Source: Hyphococcus sp. (lineage in GTDB: Bacteria; Pseudomonadota; Alphaproteobacteria; Caulobacterales; Parvularculaceae). Taken from it: a DNA stretch of 57,223 nucleotides. A program made the translations under genes and the position numbers. This document shows, in pieces, positions 1 to 9,686 of this stretch. The notes beneath the pieces were generated by a model. The model worked only from the letters and a program-made list of their open reading frames with translations. It was not told the DNA's origin and ran no database searches. The first letter of the stretch is position 1; each line of letters opens with the position of its first letter. The DNA lies in the NCBI GenBank assembly GCA_021776335.1, contig JAJFGB010000002.1, forward strand, positions 1 to 57,223, read 5' to 3'.

Positions 1-179
1 GCTTTAAACTTTATGCGAAAAAAGAAGTCCTGCCGGACCGCGCGCTTGAATATACGGTCAACCACCAGCAGGCATTCTTCATTTCAGACCGTCAGGGACA
101 GCCACAAATCGCTGTTCTGGGCGGCTCTGACCCGCAAAACCTGTCTGCATTGCTGCGCCGCAGTATCAAGGATAATTAG
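1..179 (+). CDS. SCO1/SenC-family copper chaperone, C-terminal end (partial)
   Basis: Only the last 58 or so codons are in the window, reading in the frame that ends at the TAG at 177-179. The tail contains a TVNH motif followed by AFFISDRQGQ and a closing amphipathic segment. This matches the C-terminal part of SCO1/SenC proteins, where the His of the T-V-D-H motif is a copper ligand and the chain resumes with a 'hydrophobic-D-x-x-G' strand. Family members are membrane-anchored thioredoxin-fold proteins that deliver copper to the CuA site of cytochrome oxidase. The CxxxC motif would lie outside the window, so this is a probable rather than certain call. A terminator follows about 115 bases downstream. 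Confidence 0.6.
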   Translation, partial: FKLYAKKEVLPDRALEYTVNHQQAFFISDRQGQPQIAVLGGSDPQNLSALLRRSIKDN

Positions 180-295
180 CCGGTGCACTAAAAAATCCCT
201 ATAAAACAAACTGCTAGTTGCTTAACTGATAGTAGCTTTATTACAGCGTCGTCATAAAAGATTGATTATCCCCGCCAATTCAGCTCATAGTCCGC

Positions 296-322
296 GCCTC
301 TTTACCAAAAGAGGCATTTTTT
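296..322 (+). terminator. Rho-independent terminator
   Basis: A perfect 8-bp stem, GCCTCTTT at 296-303 and AAAGAGGC at 308-315, encloses the loop ACCA. It is followed by A and six T. It sits between the SCO1-like gene and phaZ and points along the plus strand, so it likely ends the upstream transcript. Confidence 0.85.
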
Positions 323-369
323 GTGCTATGCAACATTGCATGAGAGTAGCGTAAAGGCGGCGAACAGGA

Positions 370-1671
370 ATGCTTTATTCAGCCTATGAGTTGGCCTATT
401 TTGCTGTTTCGCCGGCGCGCGTGGCGGCAGGTCTTGGGTCGCAGTTTTGGCGATCTCCCTTTAATCCTGCGGCGCAAACATGGTTTGGCCGGTCATCAGC
501 CGCAGCGCTTGATGTTTTTGAACATATGATGCGCCGCTATCCCAAACCTGAATGGGCCCTCGATGAGACGATCATCAATGGTCATGAGGTTCCGGTAAAA
601 ATTGAGACAGCGGCAAAGAACGACTTTTGCAATCTCTTGCATTTTAAACGCGATCAGGCCGCGCTTCAAAATGCGCACGGCAAGAAAGCAGCAGATCCTA
701 AAGTCTTGATCGTGGCGCCATTATCTGGTCATTACGCAACCCTTCTGCGCGGCACCGTTGAGGCGATGCTGCCCGATCATGATGTCTACATTACCGATTG
801 GATTGATGCGCGCGATGTTCCCGCAGCGTGCGGGCGTTTTGATTTAAATGATTATGTAGATTATCTGATCGACTTTATGCGGACGATTGGTCAGTCATCG
901 CCCTCAGTGGATGTGCACGCTATGGCGGTGTGCCAGCCGGGGCCGGCGCTTCTCGCGGCCGCCGCGATCATGGCTGAGGACAACGATCCGGATCGTCCGG
1001 CGTCGATGACCATCATGGGCAGTCCGATCGATACAAGGCGTTCACCCACTGTGCCCAACGTGCTGGCCCAGGAGCGCGATTATGCATGGTTTGAAAACAA
1101 CATGATTTTTACAGCGCCGGCGCCTTATCCGGGTTTTATGCGGCGCGTTTACCCCGGCTTTGTGCAGCTTTATTCGTTTCTGTCGATGAATTCAGATCGC
1201 CATATGACTGCGCATTATGATTATTTCCAGCATCTCGTCGAAGGCGATGGTGATAATGCGGACAAGCATCGCAATTTCTACGATGAGTATCTTGCTGTGC
1301 TCGACCTGACCGAAGAATTCTATCTGCAGACTATTCGCGAGGTGTTCCAGGAACATACGCTAGCGGAAGGCAAATTCATGCATCGGGGTCGGCGCGTGAA
1401 GCCAGAGGCTATTACGGATATTGCACTGATGACGGTCGAAGGGGAAAATGACGACATTTCCGGTATCGGCCAAACCCAGGCCGCCCACGATTTGTGCGTT
1501 AATATTCCGGCGGATCTGCAGCTCGATTACGTACAACCTGCTGTGGGTCATTTCGGCGTCTTTAACGGCTCGCGTTGGCGCACAGAAATTCAGCCGCGTG
1601 TTGCCAAATTTATGCGCATGGCTGAGGGCGCTGCGGTAAAAAGAGCGCCACAGCGAATGGCGGCGGAGTAA
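370..1671 (+). CDS. phaZ: Intracellular polyhydroxyalkanoate (PHB) depolymerase
   Basis: A protein of 433 aa matching cytoplasmic PHB depolymerases of the PHB_depo_C family, which hydrolyse native storage granules to 3-hydroxybutyrate oligomers. These enzymes use a cysteine nucleophile instead of serine. The matching box here is VCQPGP with Cys188. The acid is Asp361 or Asp362 (ENDDISG), and the histidine is His394 in PAVGHFGVF. The IMGSPID stretch around residue 216 is also typical. The ATG at 370 is preceded by AGGA and by a better-spaced AAAGG at 353-357. No PHA synthase or phasin is in the window, so the gene stands alone between the terminator at 296-322 and polA. Confidence 0.92.
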   Translation: MLYSAYELAYFAVSPARVAAGLGSQFWRSPFNPAAQTWFGRSSAAALDVFEHMMRRYPKPEWALDETIINGHEVPVKIETAAKNDFCNLLHFKRDQAALQNAHGKKAADPKVLIVAPLSGHYATLLRGTVEAMLPDHDVYITDWIDARDVPAACGRFDLNDYVDYLIDFMRTIGQSSPSVDVHAMAVCQPGPALLAAAAIMAEDNDPDRPASMTIMGSPIDTRRSPTVPNVLAQERDYAWFENNMIFTAPAPYPGFMRRVYPGFVQLYSFLSMNSDRHMTAHYDYFQHLVEGDGDNADKHRNFYDEYLAVLDLTEEFYLQTIREVFQEHTLAEGKFMHRGRRVKPEAITDIALMTVEGENDDISGIGQTQAAHDLCVNIPADLQLDYVQPAVGHFGVFNGSRWRTEIQPRVAKFMRMAEGAAVKRAPQRMAAE

Positions 1672-1798
1672 GTCGGTCGTTTTCCCCAGGTCGATTGATT
1701 GCGTTCTTCGATCTTGCAACGCGAAGGCGCTAAATCCCTAGAACTTTCATGCCGTGTCTCCTATGCAGGGGGTCAGGTTCCAATGAAGGTTTCGTCAG

Positions 1799-4585
1799 AT
1801 GGCTGCAAAGACAGAAGATCCGATCCGCCTCTATCTGGTTGACGGTTCAGGATATTTGTTCCGCGCTTATTTTGCGATGGCGCGCAGCCGTGAGGGTCTA
1901 ACGCGAGCATCAGATGGATTGCCGGTTGGCGCCGTCCTGGGCTTTTCCAACATGCTCAATAAGCTCTTGACCGATATGCGTGATGAGCATGACCCAACGC
2001 ATCTTGCTGTCATTTTCGATTATTCCGGCAGGACGTTCCGCAACGAAATCTATCCGGATTACAAAGGGAACCGCCCCGATGCGCCAGAGGACCTGATACC
2101 GCAATTCCCGCTGGTGCGCGATGCAACGCGCGCGTTCAATGTGCCTTGCATAGAAACAGAAGGATTTGAAGCTGACGACATTATCGCGACCTATGCCCGA
2201 AATGTTGAGAGCATGGGCGGTGAGGTTGTGATTATTTCATCGGACAAAGATTTGATGCAACTTGTCAGCGAGCATATTTCGATGTTCGATCCGATGAAGA
2301 ATAAAAAAATCGGGCGCGACGAAGTCATTGAGAAATTCGGGATGCCGCCTGAAAATGTCATCGACATTCAGGCGTTGGCGGGTGATTCTTCAGACAACGT
2401 TCCTGGTGTGCCGGGGATTGGTGTTAAGACGGCGGCGCAATTGATTGAGGAATATGGCGACCTTGAAACGCTGCTGACACGCGCTGCAGAAATCAAACAG
2501 AATAAGCGCCGTGAGAATCTGATTGAGTTTGCTGATCAGGCGCGCTTGTCGAAGCGTTTGGTTACATTGTGCACAGATGTTCCTTTGGAAGATTCGATAG
2601 AGGCCCTGAAAACCCGTTCAATTGATCTCGATCTGTTGCTGCCGTTCCTCGAAAAGATGGAGTTCAATAAGCTAATTGATCGCGTAAAGCGCGATACAGA
2701 TATTGATGGCGACGCAGCTGCCGCTGCGCCGACGCCTGACAAAAGCGAAGCAAGTTACGAAACCATCTTTGATGAAAAGCAGCTAAAGAAATGGATTGAT
2801 GCAGCACGTCAGCGCGGCGTTGTCGCAGTGGATACAGAAACTGACAGCCTTAACGCCATGCGCGCCAATCTTGTTGGCGTATCGCTTGCGACAGTGTCTG
2901 GGCGTGCTTGTTATATCCCATTGGGGCACGGCGTTGACGGCCTTGCCCTGGAAGATGAAGACGCTGCCAAACAGATCAATCTTCAAAAGGCGCTGGAAAT
3001 TCTAAAACCACTGCTGGAAGACCCAGGCATTCTCAAAATCGGCCAAAATCTGAAATACGATGCGCTGGTTTTGTCGCGATATGATGTGAACATCGCGCCT
3101 TACGACGATACGATGCTGATTTCTTACGCGCTTGATTGCGGCAAGGGCGGTCACGGTATGGACGAGCTTGCCAAGCGTCACCTCGACTATGACACGATCA
3201 AATTTTCGGAGGTTGCTGGTACAGGCAAGCATGCCAAGACATTTGACCAGGTGCCGATCAAGGATGCGGCCAAATACGCCGCTGAAGACGCTGATATTAC
3301 GTTGCGGCTTTATGAGGCGCTAAAACCGCGCCTCGCGCCGGAAGGCAAAGCAACGGTCTATGAAACCCTGGAACGCCCGCTGGCGCCGGTCATCACAATG
3401 ATGGAGCGTGAGGGCGTCAAGATCGATCCAAAAGTGCTATCGCGCCTTTCGGGTGATTTCGCACAGCGCATGGCGGCGTCTGAGGCTGAGGCACATAAAC
3501 TTGCCGGTGAAGATTTCAATCTGGGATCGCCCAAACAGATATCGGAAATTCTTTTTGGCAAACTGGCGCTGCCGGGTGGGCGCAAAACCGCCAAAGGCGC
3601 CTGGTCAACCAAGGCTGACGTGTTGGAAGAATTGGCGGCCGAGGGCCATGAGCTACCGCGCGCTCTTCTCGATTGGCGCAGCCTCGCGAAACTGAAAAGC
3701 ACTTATACCGACGCGTTGCAGGCGGACATCAACCCAGAAACGGGGCGGGTGCATACGTCCTATTCGCTTGCGGCAACCACAACCGGACGGCTCGCCTCCA
3801 CCGATCCCAATCTTCAAAATATTCCGATACGGACCGAAGATGGCCGCAAAATCAGAAAAGCGTTTATTCCGGAAAAGGGCGCCGTTCTTATTTCCGCAGA
3901 TTACAGCCAGATCGAACTTAGATTGCTTGCGCATATTGCCGATCTTGAAACCATGAAACAGGCATTTGCGGACGGCATTGATATTCACGCCCTTACTGCA
4001 TCGGAGATGTTTGGTGTTTCCGTGGAGGGCATGGACCCTATGGTGCGGCGGCGCGCGAAAGCCATTAACTTTGGAATCATCTACGGGATATCGGCGTTCG
4101 GTCTCGCCAATCAGCTCGGTATTCCACGCGGCGAAGCGAAAGATTATATCTCCAGCTATTTTGAAAAATTTCCGGGCATCCGGCGCTATATGGATGATAC
4201 GATTTTGTTCGCGAAATCGAACGGTTATGTGGAAACGATTTTTGGCAGGCGCACTTATGTGGGCGGTATTAGCGATAAAAACCCGGCCATGCGGGGCTAT
4301 TCAGAGCGCCAGGCGATCAATGCGCCAATTCAAGGGGCCGCCGCCGATGTTATTCGTCGCGCCATGATCCGTATGCCGGTCGCGCTTAAAAAAGCGCAGC
4401 TCAATGCACGGATGCTGTTGCAGGTGCATGACGAGCTGATTTTTGAGTGCCCAAAGGGCGAAGCTGAAAAGACCTGTGACCTCGTCTCCAAGGTGATGAT
4501 GGAGGCGCCGGCCCCGGCAGTGGCTTTGAGTGTTCCGTTAGAAGTTGAGGCGCGCGCTGGCGCCAATTGGGACGAAGCGCATTAG
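1799..4585 (+). CDS. polA: DNA polymerase I
   Basis: A full-length 928-aa three-domain polymerase for Okazaki fragment processing and repair synthesis. The N-terminal 5'-3' nuclease domain starts LYLVDGSGYLFRAYFA and includes DNVPGVPGIGVKTA. The proofreading domain looks active: Exo I has Asp345 and Glu347 (DTETDSL), Exo II is IGQNLKYDAL, and Exo III is YAAEDADI. Polymerase motif A is DYSQIELRLLAH (Asp701), motif B is RRRAKAINFGIIYG, and motif C is QVHDELIFE (Asp878). Many alphaproteobacterial PolA proteins keep the proofreading residues, and this one does too. GAAGG sits 9 bases before the ATG. It runs tail to tail into the small minus-strand gene at 4588. Confidence 0.98.
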   Translation: MAAKTEDPIRLYLVDGSGYLFRAYFAMARSREGLTRASDGLPVGAVLGFSNMLNKLLTDMRDEHDPTHLAVIFDYSGRTFRNEIYPDYKGNRPDAPEDLIPQFPLVRDATRAFNVPCIETEGFEADDIIATYARNVESMGGEVVIISSDKDLMQLVSEHISMFDPMKNKKIGRDEVIEKFGMPPENVIDIQALAGDSSDNVPGVPGIGVKTAAQLIEEYGDLETLLTRAAEIKQNKRRENLIEFADQARLSKRLVTLCTDVPLEDSIEALKTRSIDLDLLLPFLEKMEFNKLIDRVKRDTDIDGDAAAAAPTPDKSEASYETIFDEKQLKKWIDAARQRGVVAVDTETDSLNAMRANLVGVSLATVSGRACYIPLGHGVDGLALEDEDAAKQINLQKALEILKPLLEDPGILKIGQNLKYDALVLSRYDVNIAPYDDTMLISYALDCGKGGHGMDELAKRHLDYDTIKFSEVAGTGKHAKTFDQVPIKDAAKYAAEDADITLRLYEALKPRLAPEGKATVYETLERPLAPVITMMEREGVKIDPKVLSRLSGDFAQRMAASEAEAHKLAGEDFNLGSPKQISEILFGKLALPGGRKTAKGAWSTKADVLEELAAEGHELPRALLDWRSLAKLKSTYTDALQADINPETGRVHTSYSLAATTTGRLASTDPNLQNIPIRTEDGRKIRKAFIPEKGAVLISADYSQIELRLLAHIADLETMKQAFADGIDIHALTASEMFGVSVEGMDPMVRRRAKAINFGIIYGISAFGLANQLGIPRGEAKDYISSYFEKFPGIRRYMDDTILFAKSNGYVETIFGRRTYVGGISDKNPAMRGYSERQAINAPIQGAAADVIRRAMIRMPVALKKAQLNARMLLQVHDELIFECPKGEAEKTCDLVSKVMMEAPAPAVALSVPLEVEARAGANWDEAH

Positions 4586-4587
4586 CG

Positions 4588-4815
4588 TTATTTTTCGACC
4601 TGGGTGTCCGAGATTTCAACGGCTGTGATCTCAGCGGCTGTGTCGGGTTTTTTTTCTGCCGAAAGATCATCGCTGGTTAACGCTGCGCCAGGCGCAAGCG
4701 GTGTGCCGATTTCTTCGATTCCGACAGCATCGCTTGGGGGCGTGTCACCTCGCGGCAAAGTCAAAATGGCGAGCAACAAAAACGCCGCCGCAAAGAGCAC
4801 GGTCTCGAAATTCAT
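4588..4815 (-). CDS. Small single-pass membrane protein of unknown function
   Basis: A 75-aa protein. The N-terminus MNFETVLFAAAFLLLAILTL is a membrane anchor, followed by an acidic, proline- and alanine-rich soluble tail. I do not recognise a family. The ATG at 4815 is chosen because GGAG lies 8 bases upstream; a longer TTG reading is possible but has no support. Two bases separate its stop from polA, which converges on it. It lies upstream of motAB on the same strand but in the order polA-this-motB-motA, so it is downstream of motB in transcription and could be co-transcribed. It could be a motor-associated or envelope peptide, but nothing proves this. Confidence 0.6.
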   Translation of the reverse strand: MNFETVLFAAAFLLLAILTLPRGDTPPSDAVGIEEIGTPLAPGAALTSDDLSAEKKPDTAAEITAVEISDTQVEK

Positions 4816-4878
4816 CTCAGATACTCCAACGCAACAATACAAACGGCGCTCTCATGCACCTAAAGTATGACAGTTTTA

Positions 4879-5715
4879 TCACAATGAGCGTTCTGGCGGC
4901 AGCAGCGGCGCCGCCGGTTCGAGCACAATTTCTATACGCCGGTTGGCGTCCGCATAGGGGTTTTCCGGGTAGAGCGGCGCGGCGCTGGCGCGGCCGGTAA
5001 CGCCGGCGATGCGGTCTTCAGGAAAACCTGCGGATTGAAGAACGCGCCGCGCAGCGTTGGCGCGTTCCGCGGTCAGGTCGAATGAGGAATAGGACCCGGC
5101 GCCGGTCGCGTCAGCATGTCCTTCGATGATGATCCGATTTGGTAACGGATTGAGGGCGGCGGCGATCTCGCGCAGTAATATCTGTGCACGCGGTGTTGGT
5201 TCGGTAGCGCCGAGATCGAACATTGGCGCGCCGGCCTGATCGACGAGGATCACCTGCATACCGTTATCAATCAGGTTGATGGTGATTGCATCGGCGGAAT
5301 CTTTTAGCAGGGGATGCGTCAGGATCGCTTTTTCCAGTGCGTCTTTTGCTTCGTGAAGTCGCCGACGGTTGTCAGCGTTCTGGTTGACGAAAGAACCGTC
5401 ACGCCCATGATCTCCAGCGCCGGGGCGCGCTGTGAGTGTATCGGTGACGCCGTTGGCGCTCGGCATTGGTGTCGGGCGAATGTTTCCCGGCTGGCGTTTT
5501 TCCGGCGTGCCGTCCAGCCTTTCATCACCCGCATAGCGACGCTTTTCGGTGACGCCGAACGCCTCGCGTAACGAGCCGGCGACAACCTCCATTTTTGCTT
5601 CATCCTGAACAGAGTAGGAAATAATCAGAACAAAGAAACAAACGAGAATCGTCATTAAATCAGCATAGGTAATGAGCCAGCTGCCGGTACGACCTTTTGA
5701 GACGCCGCGGGCCAT
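4879..5715 (-). CDS. motB: Flagellar motor stator protein MotB/PomB-like, with OmpA domain
   Basis: A 278-aa protein with one transmembrane helix near the N-terminus and a C-terminal OmpA-like peptidoglycan-binding domain (GHADATGAG, ending NRRIEIVLE). The helix carries the ion-binding aspartate in ADLMTILVCFFVLIISYS (about Asp19). The following AGSLREAFGV resembles the plug region of PomB/MotB. The polar CFFVL helix is closer to sodium-type PomB than to E. coli MotB, which is an inference only. The ATG at 5715 begins one base after the motA stop; an upstream TTG inside motA was rejected. No other flagellar gene is in the window. Confidence 0.88.
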   Translation of the reverse strand: MARGVSKGRTGSWLITYADLMTILVCFFVLIISYSVQDEAKMEVVAGSLREAFGVTEKRRYAGDERLDGTPEKRQPGNIRPTPMPSANGVTDTLTARPGAGDHGRDGSFVNQNADNRRRLHEAKDALEKAILTHPLLKDSADAITINLIDNGMQVILVDQAGAPMFDLGATEPTPRAQILLREIAAALNPLPNRIIIEGHADATGAGSYSSFDLTAERANAARRVLQSAGFPEDRIAGVTGRASAAPLYPENPYADANRRIEIVLEPAAPLLPPERSL

Positions 5716-5716
5716 T

Positions 5717-6502
5717 TTAAACGCCGACAGCGGGTGCAGGTGCAAAGGGACCGCGCGCTTTTTCCGGCAGATAGACAATCAGCATATCAGTAATTGCGTC
5801 CGGTGAACGGCGGTCGGCGACCTGGCAAAGCCCGTCGATAATCAGCGAGAGGTTTGTCTCTTGGGCCTCAAGTTTCAACGCCAGCTTATCGGCAATCGGC
5901 AATGCGATCGCATAGGCGGTAAGGGCGCCGTAAAGCGTTGTCAGCAGTGCAATCGCCATGGATGGGCCAATCGTGGAGGGGTCATCCATGGTCGCCAGCA
6001 TTTTTACGAGCCCGACAATGGTGCCGATCATGCCAAAGGCAGGCGCGGCCTCGCCAATTGAGCGAAAGATCTTTTCGCCTTCGACGAGACGTTGAATTTC
6101 AAGCCCGCGTTCGCGATTTAATTGTTCACGCAAATGATCCGTAGGCAGGCCGTCGGCGATCATCTGTTTTCCTCGTGCGAGAAATGCGTCGGAAACATGG
6201 GCGCGCTCCAGGCCCATGGGGCCCTGGCGACGGGCGACACTGGCCAGCATCCTGACGTCTTCCAACAGTTCACGCGGTGGGCGCTGATGATCGAGAAATG
6301 CGATGCGTGCGCCGGTTTGAAACGCCGCGAAAACCTGATCAATGGGAAAGCGCAGAACTGTCGCGGAAATTGCGCCTCCAAGCACGATCAGGATGCTCGG
6401 CGCATTAAAAAAAATGCCGACAGCGCCGCCCATGGCGATCGCCAGGCCGACAACGAAAAATCCGGCAACTATGCCGCCAATGGTGGCAAAATCCACACGC
6501 AT
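5717..6502 (-). CDS. motA: Flagellar motor stator protein MotA/PomA-like
   Basis: A 261-aa integral membrane protein with the usual four-helix stator topology. The first helix, with GGIVAGFFVVGLAIAMGG followed by SILIVLGGAISA, matches the PomA-like MotA group. The conserved pore region GMIGTIVGLVKMLATMDDP and a following LLTTLYGAL helix are present. The cytoplasmic loop holds the basic and acidic residues expected to touch FliG. It is the promoter-proximal gene of motAB, with GAGGGG about 13 bases before its ATG. It faces the GT87-type gene across a 195-base divergent intergenic region. Confidence 0.93.
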   Translation of the reverse strand: MRVDFATIGGIVAGFFVVGLAIAMGGAVGIFFNAPSILIVLGGAISATVLRFPIDQVFAAFQTGARIAFLDHQRPPRELLEDVRMLASVARRQGPMGLERAHVSDAFLARGKQMIADGLPTDHLREQLNRERGLEIQRLVEGEKIFRSIGEAAPAFGMIGTIVGLVKMLATMDDPSTIGPSMAIALLTTLYGALTAYAIALPIADKLALKLEAQETNLSLIIDGLCQVADRRSPDAITDMLIVYLPEKARGPFAPAPAVGV

Positions 6503-6697
6503 AAGTTCTTGCGCCCCTCACGAGCTCTCACTGGGCTTGAACTTAGTCAATCGTTGTAAAGACGGCGCTTCGTGATTGGCTAAAATGCGGTGCTTTACGT
6601 TCAGGAAAGGACTGCCACGACACGTATCATAGAAGTTGCTGTGCGGTTCGATGGTATGGTCAATCGTCTATTAACGCGCATCGCGTAACCAAAATTC

Positions 6698-7963
6698 ATG
6701 GAGATGCGAGCCGGCATAACCGCCCTCAGGGCGCGCTTTGAGCACGATGCTGCGTTGCTTCAGGGCAGTGTGCTGCGCAAAGGCCTGTTGGCGTCACTGG
6801 TCATGGCCATATTCTTTCTTGTCCAGAGCCCGACACTTTTTTATTTTCCGTTGGATCGCGATGCTGAGGTGGTTCAGGACTACTGGACATTTCATGAGGC
6901 AGCCAAGGCCGCGGCGCACGGAAACGTGGCGTTTCTTTATGACAAGGATGATTTTCAGGCGTTGTTTGACGATGCGCATGGCCTTTTGTGGCTTTATCCG
7001 CCGACCATGCTGATTCTTTTGGCGCCCTTCGGCGCTGCGCCTTACGGCTTTGCGAAAGCTATCTGGGTTTTTTCGAGCATCGGCATATTAGGCGGGGCGG
7101 CGTATTTCTTGTCTGCGCGAAATACGGCGCTTACGGCGATGGCGCTGGTTTCAGCGACGTTTTTCTCCACGTTGTTTACGGGCCAGCTAAGCGTTCTTTT
7201 TTCCGCGCTTTTGGTGGCTGGGCTTTTCTTTGCAAAGTCGCGACCGATCCTTGCGGGAATTTGTCTCGGTCTGCTCACTGTAAAGCCTCAATTTGGTTTG
7301 CTTGTTCCATTTTTTCTGGTGATGATCGGGGCATGGCGAACTGTTTTTGCGGCATCAGTAACGGCAGCATTGCTCGCGCTTTTATCGTTTTTGTTTTTCG
7401 GGATTGAATCGTGGAACGCGTTCTTTGCCTCGATTTCAACAACCCATACTGAGTTCGTTCAGTTTACAGATATGTATGGCCGCATCACCATCGCGGATGT
7501 TATTCGCAATTTCGGTTGGCGTGAGGCGCCGTCAGGCGTAATCAGCTTGGTTTCGCTTGGCATTTCAGCATTGATTTTATTCGCTGTGCGCCGGGCCAGC
7601 AATCGCTGGCCGTCGTTTGTCGCATTGACGATGATCCTGATTGCTGTCTCGACGCCCTATATTTGGGTTTATGACTGGATCATCGTGGTGTTCGCCATTT
7701 TGCTTTTTTTGAGCGAGCGGCCTGTGCTGGGAAAGGTGGCCCAACTTGTTATTGTTGGCGCATGGGTGAGCCCGCTCTTACCCTATATCGGCGGCAAAAC
7801 GGCGTCGGTGCCTATTATTTGGGGGCTGACAGCGGCGGTCGGCGCAGTGATTTTTGCGCAGCTCCAAAAGCAATGTAGCGCTGGTCTCGGTGGCGTAGCC
7901 GGTGAGGCGGCGTATAAGCCTGCAGCGCCGACTTCGCAGGCGGTCGATCGCGCACTTTTATGA
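6698..7963 (+). CDS. GT87-family-like polytopic glycosyltransferase (DUF2029)
   Basis: A 421-aa membrane protein with roughly ten hydrophobic segments. After the first helix comes a periplasmic stretch with D-R-D-A-E-V-V-Q-D-Y-W and FLYDKDDF, then LWLYPPTMLILLAPFG. The acidic residue near the first loop and the Y-P-P motif fit glycosyltransferase family 87, whose known members are polyprenyl-phosphate-mannose-dependent mannosyltransferases. The sugar and acceptor cannot be read from sequence. It is a single gene between the divergent motA and the repair gene at 8131. An alternative ATG two codons downstream is possible. Confidence 0.72.
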   Translation: MEMRAGITALRARFEHDAALLQGSVLRKGLLASLVMAIFFLVQSPTLFYFPLDRDAEVVQDYWTFHEAAKAAAHGNVAFLYDKDDFQALFDDAHGLLWLYPPTMLILLAPFGAAPYGFAKAIWVFSSIGILGGAAYFLSARNTALTAMALVSATFFSTLFTGQLSVLFSALLVAGLFFAKSRPILAGICLGLLTVKPQFGLLVPFFLVMIGAWRTVFAASVTAALLALLSFLFFGIESWNAFFASISTTHTEFVQFTDMYGRITIADVIRNFGWREAPSGVISLVSLGISALILFAVRRASNRWPSFVALTMILIAVSTPYIWVYDWIIVVFAILLFLSERPVLGKVAQLVIVGAWVSPLLPYIGGKTASVPIIWGLTAAVGAVIFAQLQKQCSAGLGGVAGEAAYKPAAPTSQAVDRALL

Positions 7964-8130
7964 CCGGCGTCTCCGAAAAGTTTTGAGGCACAGTTGAGCG
8001 AACCAAGTTTCGCCGCCCACATAGGCTTCAGCTCATCTTATGCTATTTTCTGAGTGCACGAATCGGCAGGTGAAAAACCAGCGCAAGAAATGGGCGGCGC
8101 AATCGAGATCTCCGTGCTAGGGATGGTCGC

Positions 8131-8679
8131 ATGGAAAATTCATTTCTTACGCTTTTTGATACCGCGCTTGGGCGTTGCGGCGTTGCCTGGCGCGAGGCAG
8201 GTATTGTCGCCGTCAGCTTTCCCGAATCAGACGATGAAAAAACGCGTCAGCGTCTTCGTCGTCGCGCGCCGGAAGCGCAGGAGATTTCTGCGCCTCCTGA
8301 CGCCATCAAGACAGTTATTGCAGACATTAAGACACTGTTTGAAGGCGCCGCGTCAGACCTTGCATATGCGGCACTGGATTTGGCGGGCATTTCTGATTTT
8401 GATCGGGCTGTTTACGCTCTGTCCCTTGAAATCAAGCCAGGCAGTACAAAAACCTACGGCGATCTCGCGCGGGCGCTTGGCGATGTTGCGCAGTCGCGGC
8501 GGGTTGGTCAGTCTCTGGGACGCAACCCATTTCCGATCATCGTGCCGTGCCATCGCATAGTCGGCGCCGGCGGCGCCATGACGGGTTTTTCGGCGCCCGG
8601 CGGCACGGAAATCAAACGGCGACTTTTGAAAATTGAGGGCGCTTTGGCGCCTGATTTGTTTGATGCATTTGTTGAGTGA
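8131..8679 (+). CDS. ogt: Methylated-DNA--protein-cysteine S-methyltransferase
   Basis: A 182-aa suicide repair protein that takes the alkyl group from O6-alkylguanine. The acceptor cysteine is Cys140 in the signature IIVPCHRIVG. It is preceded by the helix-turn-helix recognition part with the arginine finger (QSRRVGQSLGRNP) and by KTYGDLARALG. Length fits the Ogt/AGT class without an AraC-type N-terminal domain. AGGGA stands before the ATG. Its stop is 16 bases from the convergent htpX stop. The gene appears monocistronic, with a 167-base gap upstream in which nothing clear was seen. Confidence 0.95.
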   Translation: MENSFLTLFDTALGRCGVAWREAGIVAVSFPESDDEKTRQRLRRRAPEAQEISAPPDAIKTVIADIKTLFEGAASDLAYAALDLAGISDFDRAVYALSLEIKPGSTKTYGDLARALGDVAQSRRVGQSLGRNPFPIIVPCHRIVGAGGAMTGFSAPGGTEIKRRLLKIEGALAPDLFDAFVE

Positions 8680-8695
8680 GGCCTGGGGTTTTTGC

Positions 8696-9607
8696 CTAAC
8701 CCCACGGCCCGCGCTGTTTACCTTCAAATTGCGAAGGGCCGTCAGGATCGATTACATTGCGCGCGGCGCCGCTCATTTCCAAGAGACGGTCAATTCGATT
8801 CTGGGTCGCGGGATGGGTTGAGAAAAGACTGTCGCGCCCTTTTCCCGACAATGGATTGATAATCATGAGTTGGCCGGTTTCCGGATGACGTTCGGCTGTC
8901 TCGTTCGGGATACGCGCGGCGCCCTTTGATATTTTTGCAAGCGCCGAGGCAAGCCAGTCCCCGTGACCGCATATTTCCGCGCCCATTCGGTCGGCTTCAT
9001 ATTCACGTCCGCGGCTGATCGCCATTTGGACAAGCCCTGCCGCCATCGGCGCCAAAACCATAATGGCGAGGGCGCCAAGAATACCGCCGGCGCCGCGACC
9101 GCCGCGGAAAAACAGGGCGAAATTTGCGAGCATCGTAATCGCGCCAGCGATCGTGGCAGTCACTGTCATGGTCAGCGTATCGCGGTTCTTCACATGGGCC
9201 AGCTCATGGGCCATGACGCCTGCCAGTTCTTTTTCATCGAGAATACGCAAAAGCCCCGTTGTCGCCGCAACGGCGGCGTTTTCCGGATTACGACCGGTGG
9301 CGAAGGCGTTTGGCTGGTCATTTTCGATGATGTAGATTTTCGGCTCAGGCAAATTTGCACCGCGCGCAAGCTCCCGGGTCATCTGCGCATAGCGCCGCAC
9401 TGCGCCTGAGGCGTGTGTTTCGCCGACTTCCTGCGCGCGATACATCTTGAGAACCATCTTGTCGGAATTCCAATAGGCAAAGATGTTCGTGCCCGCTGCG
9501 AGCAGGAACGCGATGGCCATCCCCACGCCGCCGCCCAGCATATAGCCGACGCCCATGAAAAGGGCGGTGAGGGCGGCGAGTAACATCCCGGTGCGTAATA
9601 TGTTCAT
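8696..9607 (-). CDS. htpX: Membrane zinc metalloprotease HtpX
   Basis: A 303-aa M48B protease that degrades misfolded inner-membrane proteins. Two N-terminal membrane helices ([15 protein letters not shown] and following) precede the zinc site [12 protein letters not shown], with His134, Glu135 and His138. A third ligand is the Glu in [12 protein letters not shown]. Two more hydrophobic segments lie between them. The start at 9607 gives the family's usual [13 protein letters not shown] beginning, with AAGGA 10 bases upstream; an ATG 12 codons earlier was rejected. It diverges from the SDHAF4-like gene at 9687, so the 79 bases between them must hold both promoters. Confidence 0.96.
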   Translation of the reverse strand: MNILRTGMLLAALTALFMGVGYMLGGGVGMAIAFLLAAGTNIFAYWNSDKMVLKMYRAQEVGETHASGAVRRYAQMTRELARGANLPEPKIYIIENDQPNAFATGRNPENAAVAATTGLLRILDEKELAGVMAHELAHVKNRDTLTMTVTATIAGAITMLANFALFFRGGRGAGGILGALAIMVLAPMAAGLVQMAISRGREYEADRMGAEICGHGDWLASALAKISKGAARIPNETAERHPETGQLMIINPLSGKGRDSLFSTHPATQNRIDRLLEMSGAARNVIDPDGPSQFEGKQRGPWG

Positions 9608-9686
9608 CGATTGGCGGTCCTTTGCAGATCGTGTCGCTGGCATCTATATGTGGATTTTCAAATTCAGCTTCAACATCAGGCTTCTC

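Noticed and set aside
9555-9686. N-terminal extension of the SDHAF4-like protein
   Set aside because: It overlaps the coding start of htpX on the other strand, and family members are short.
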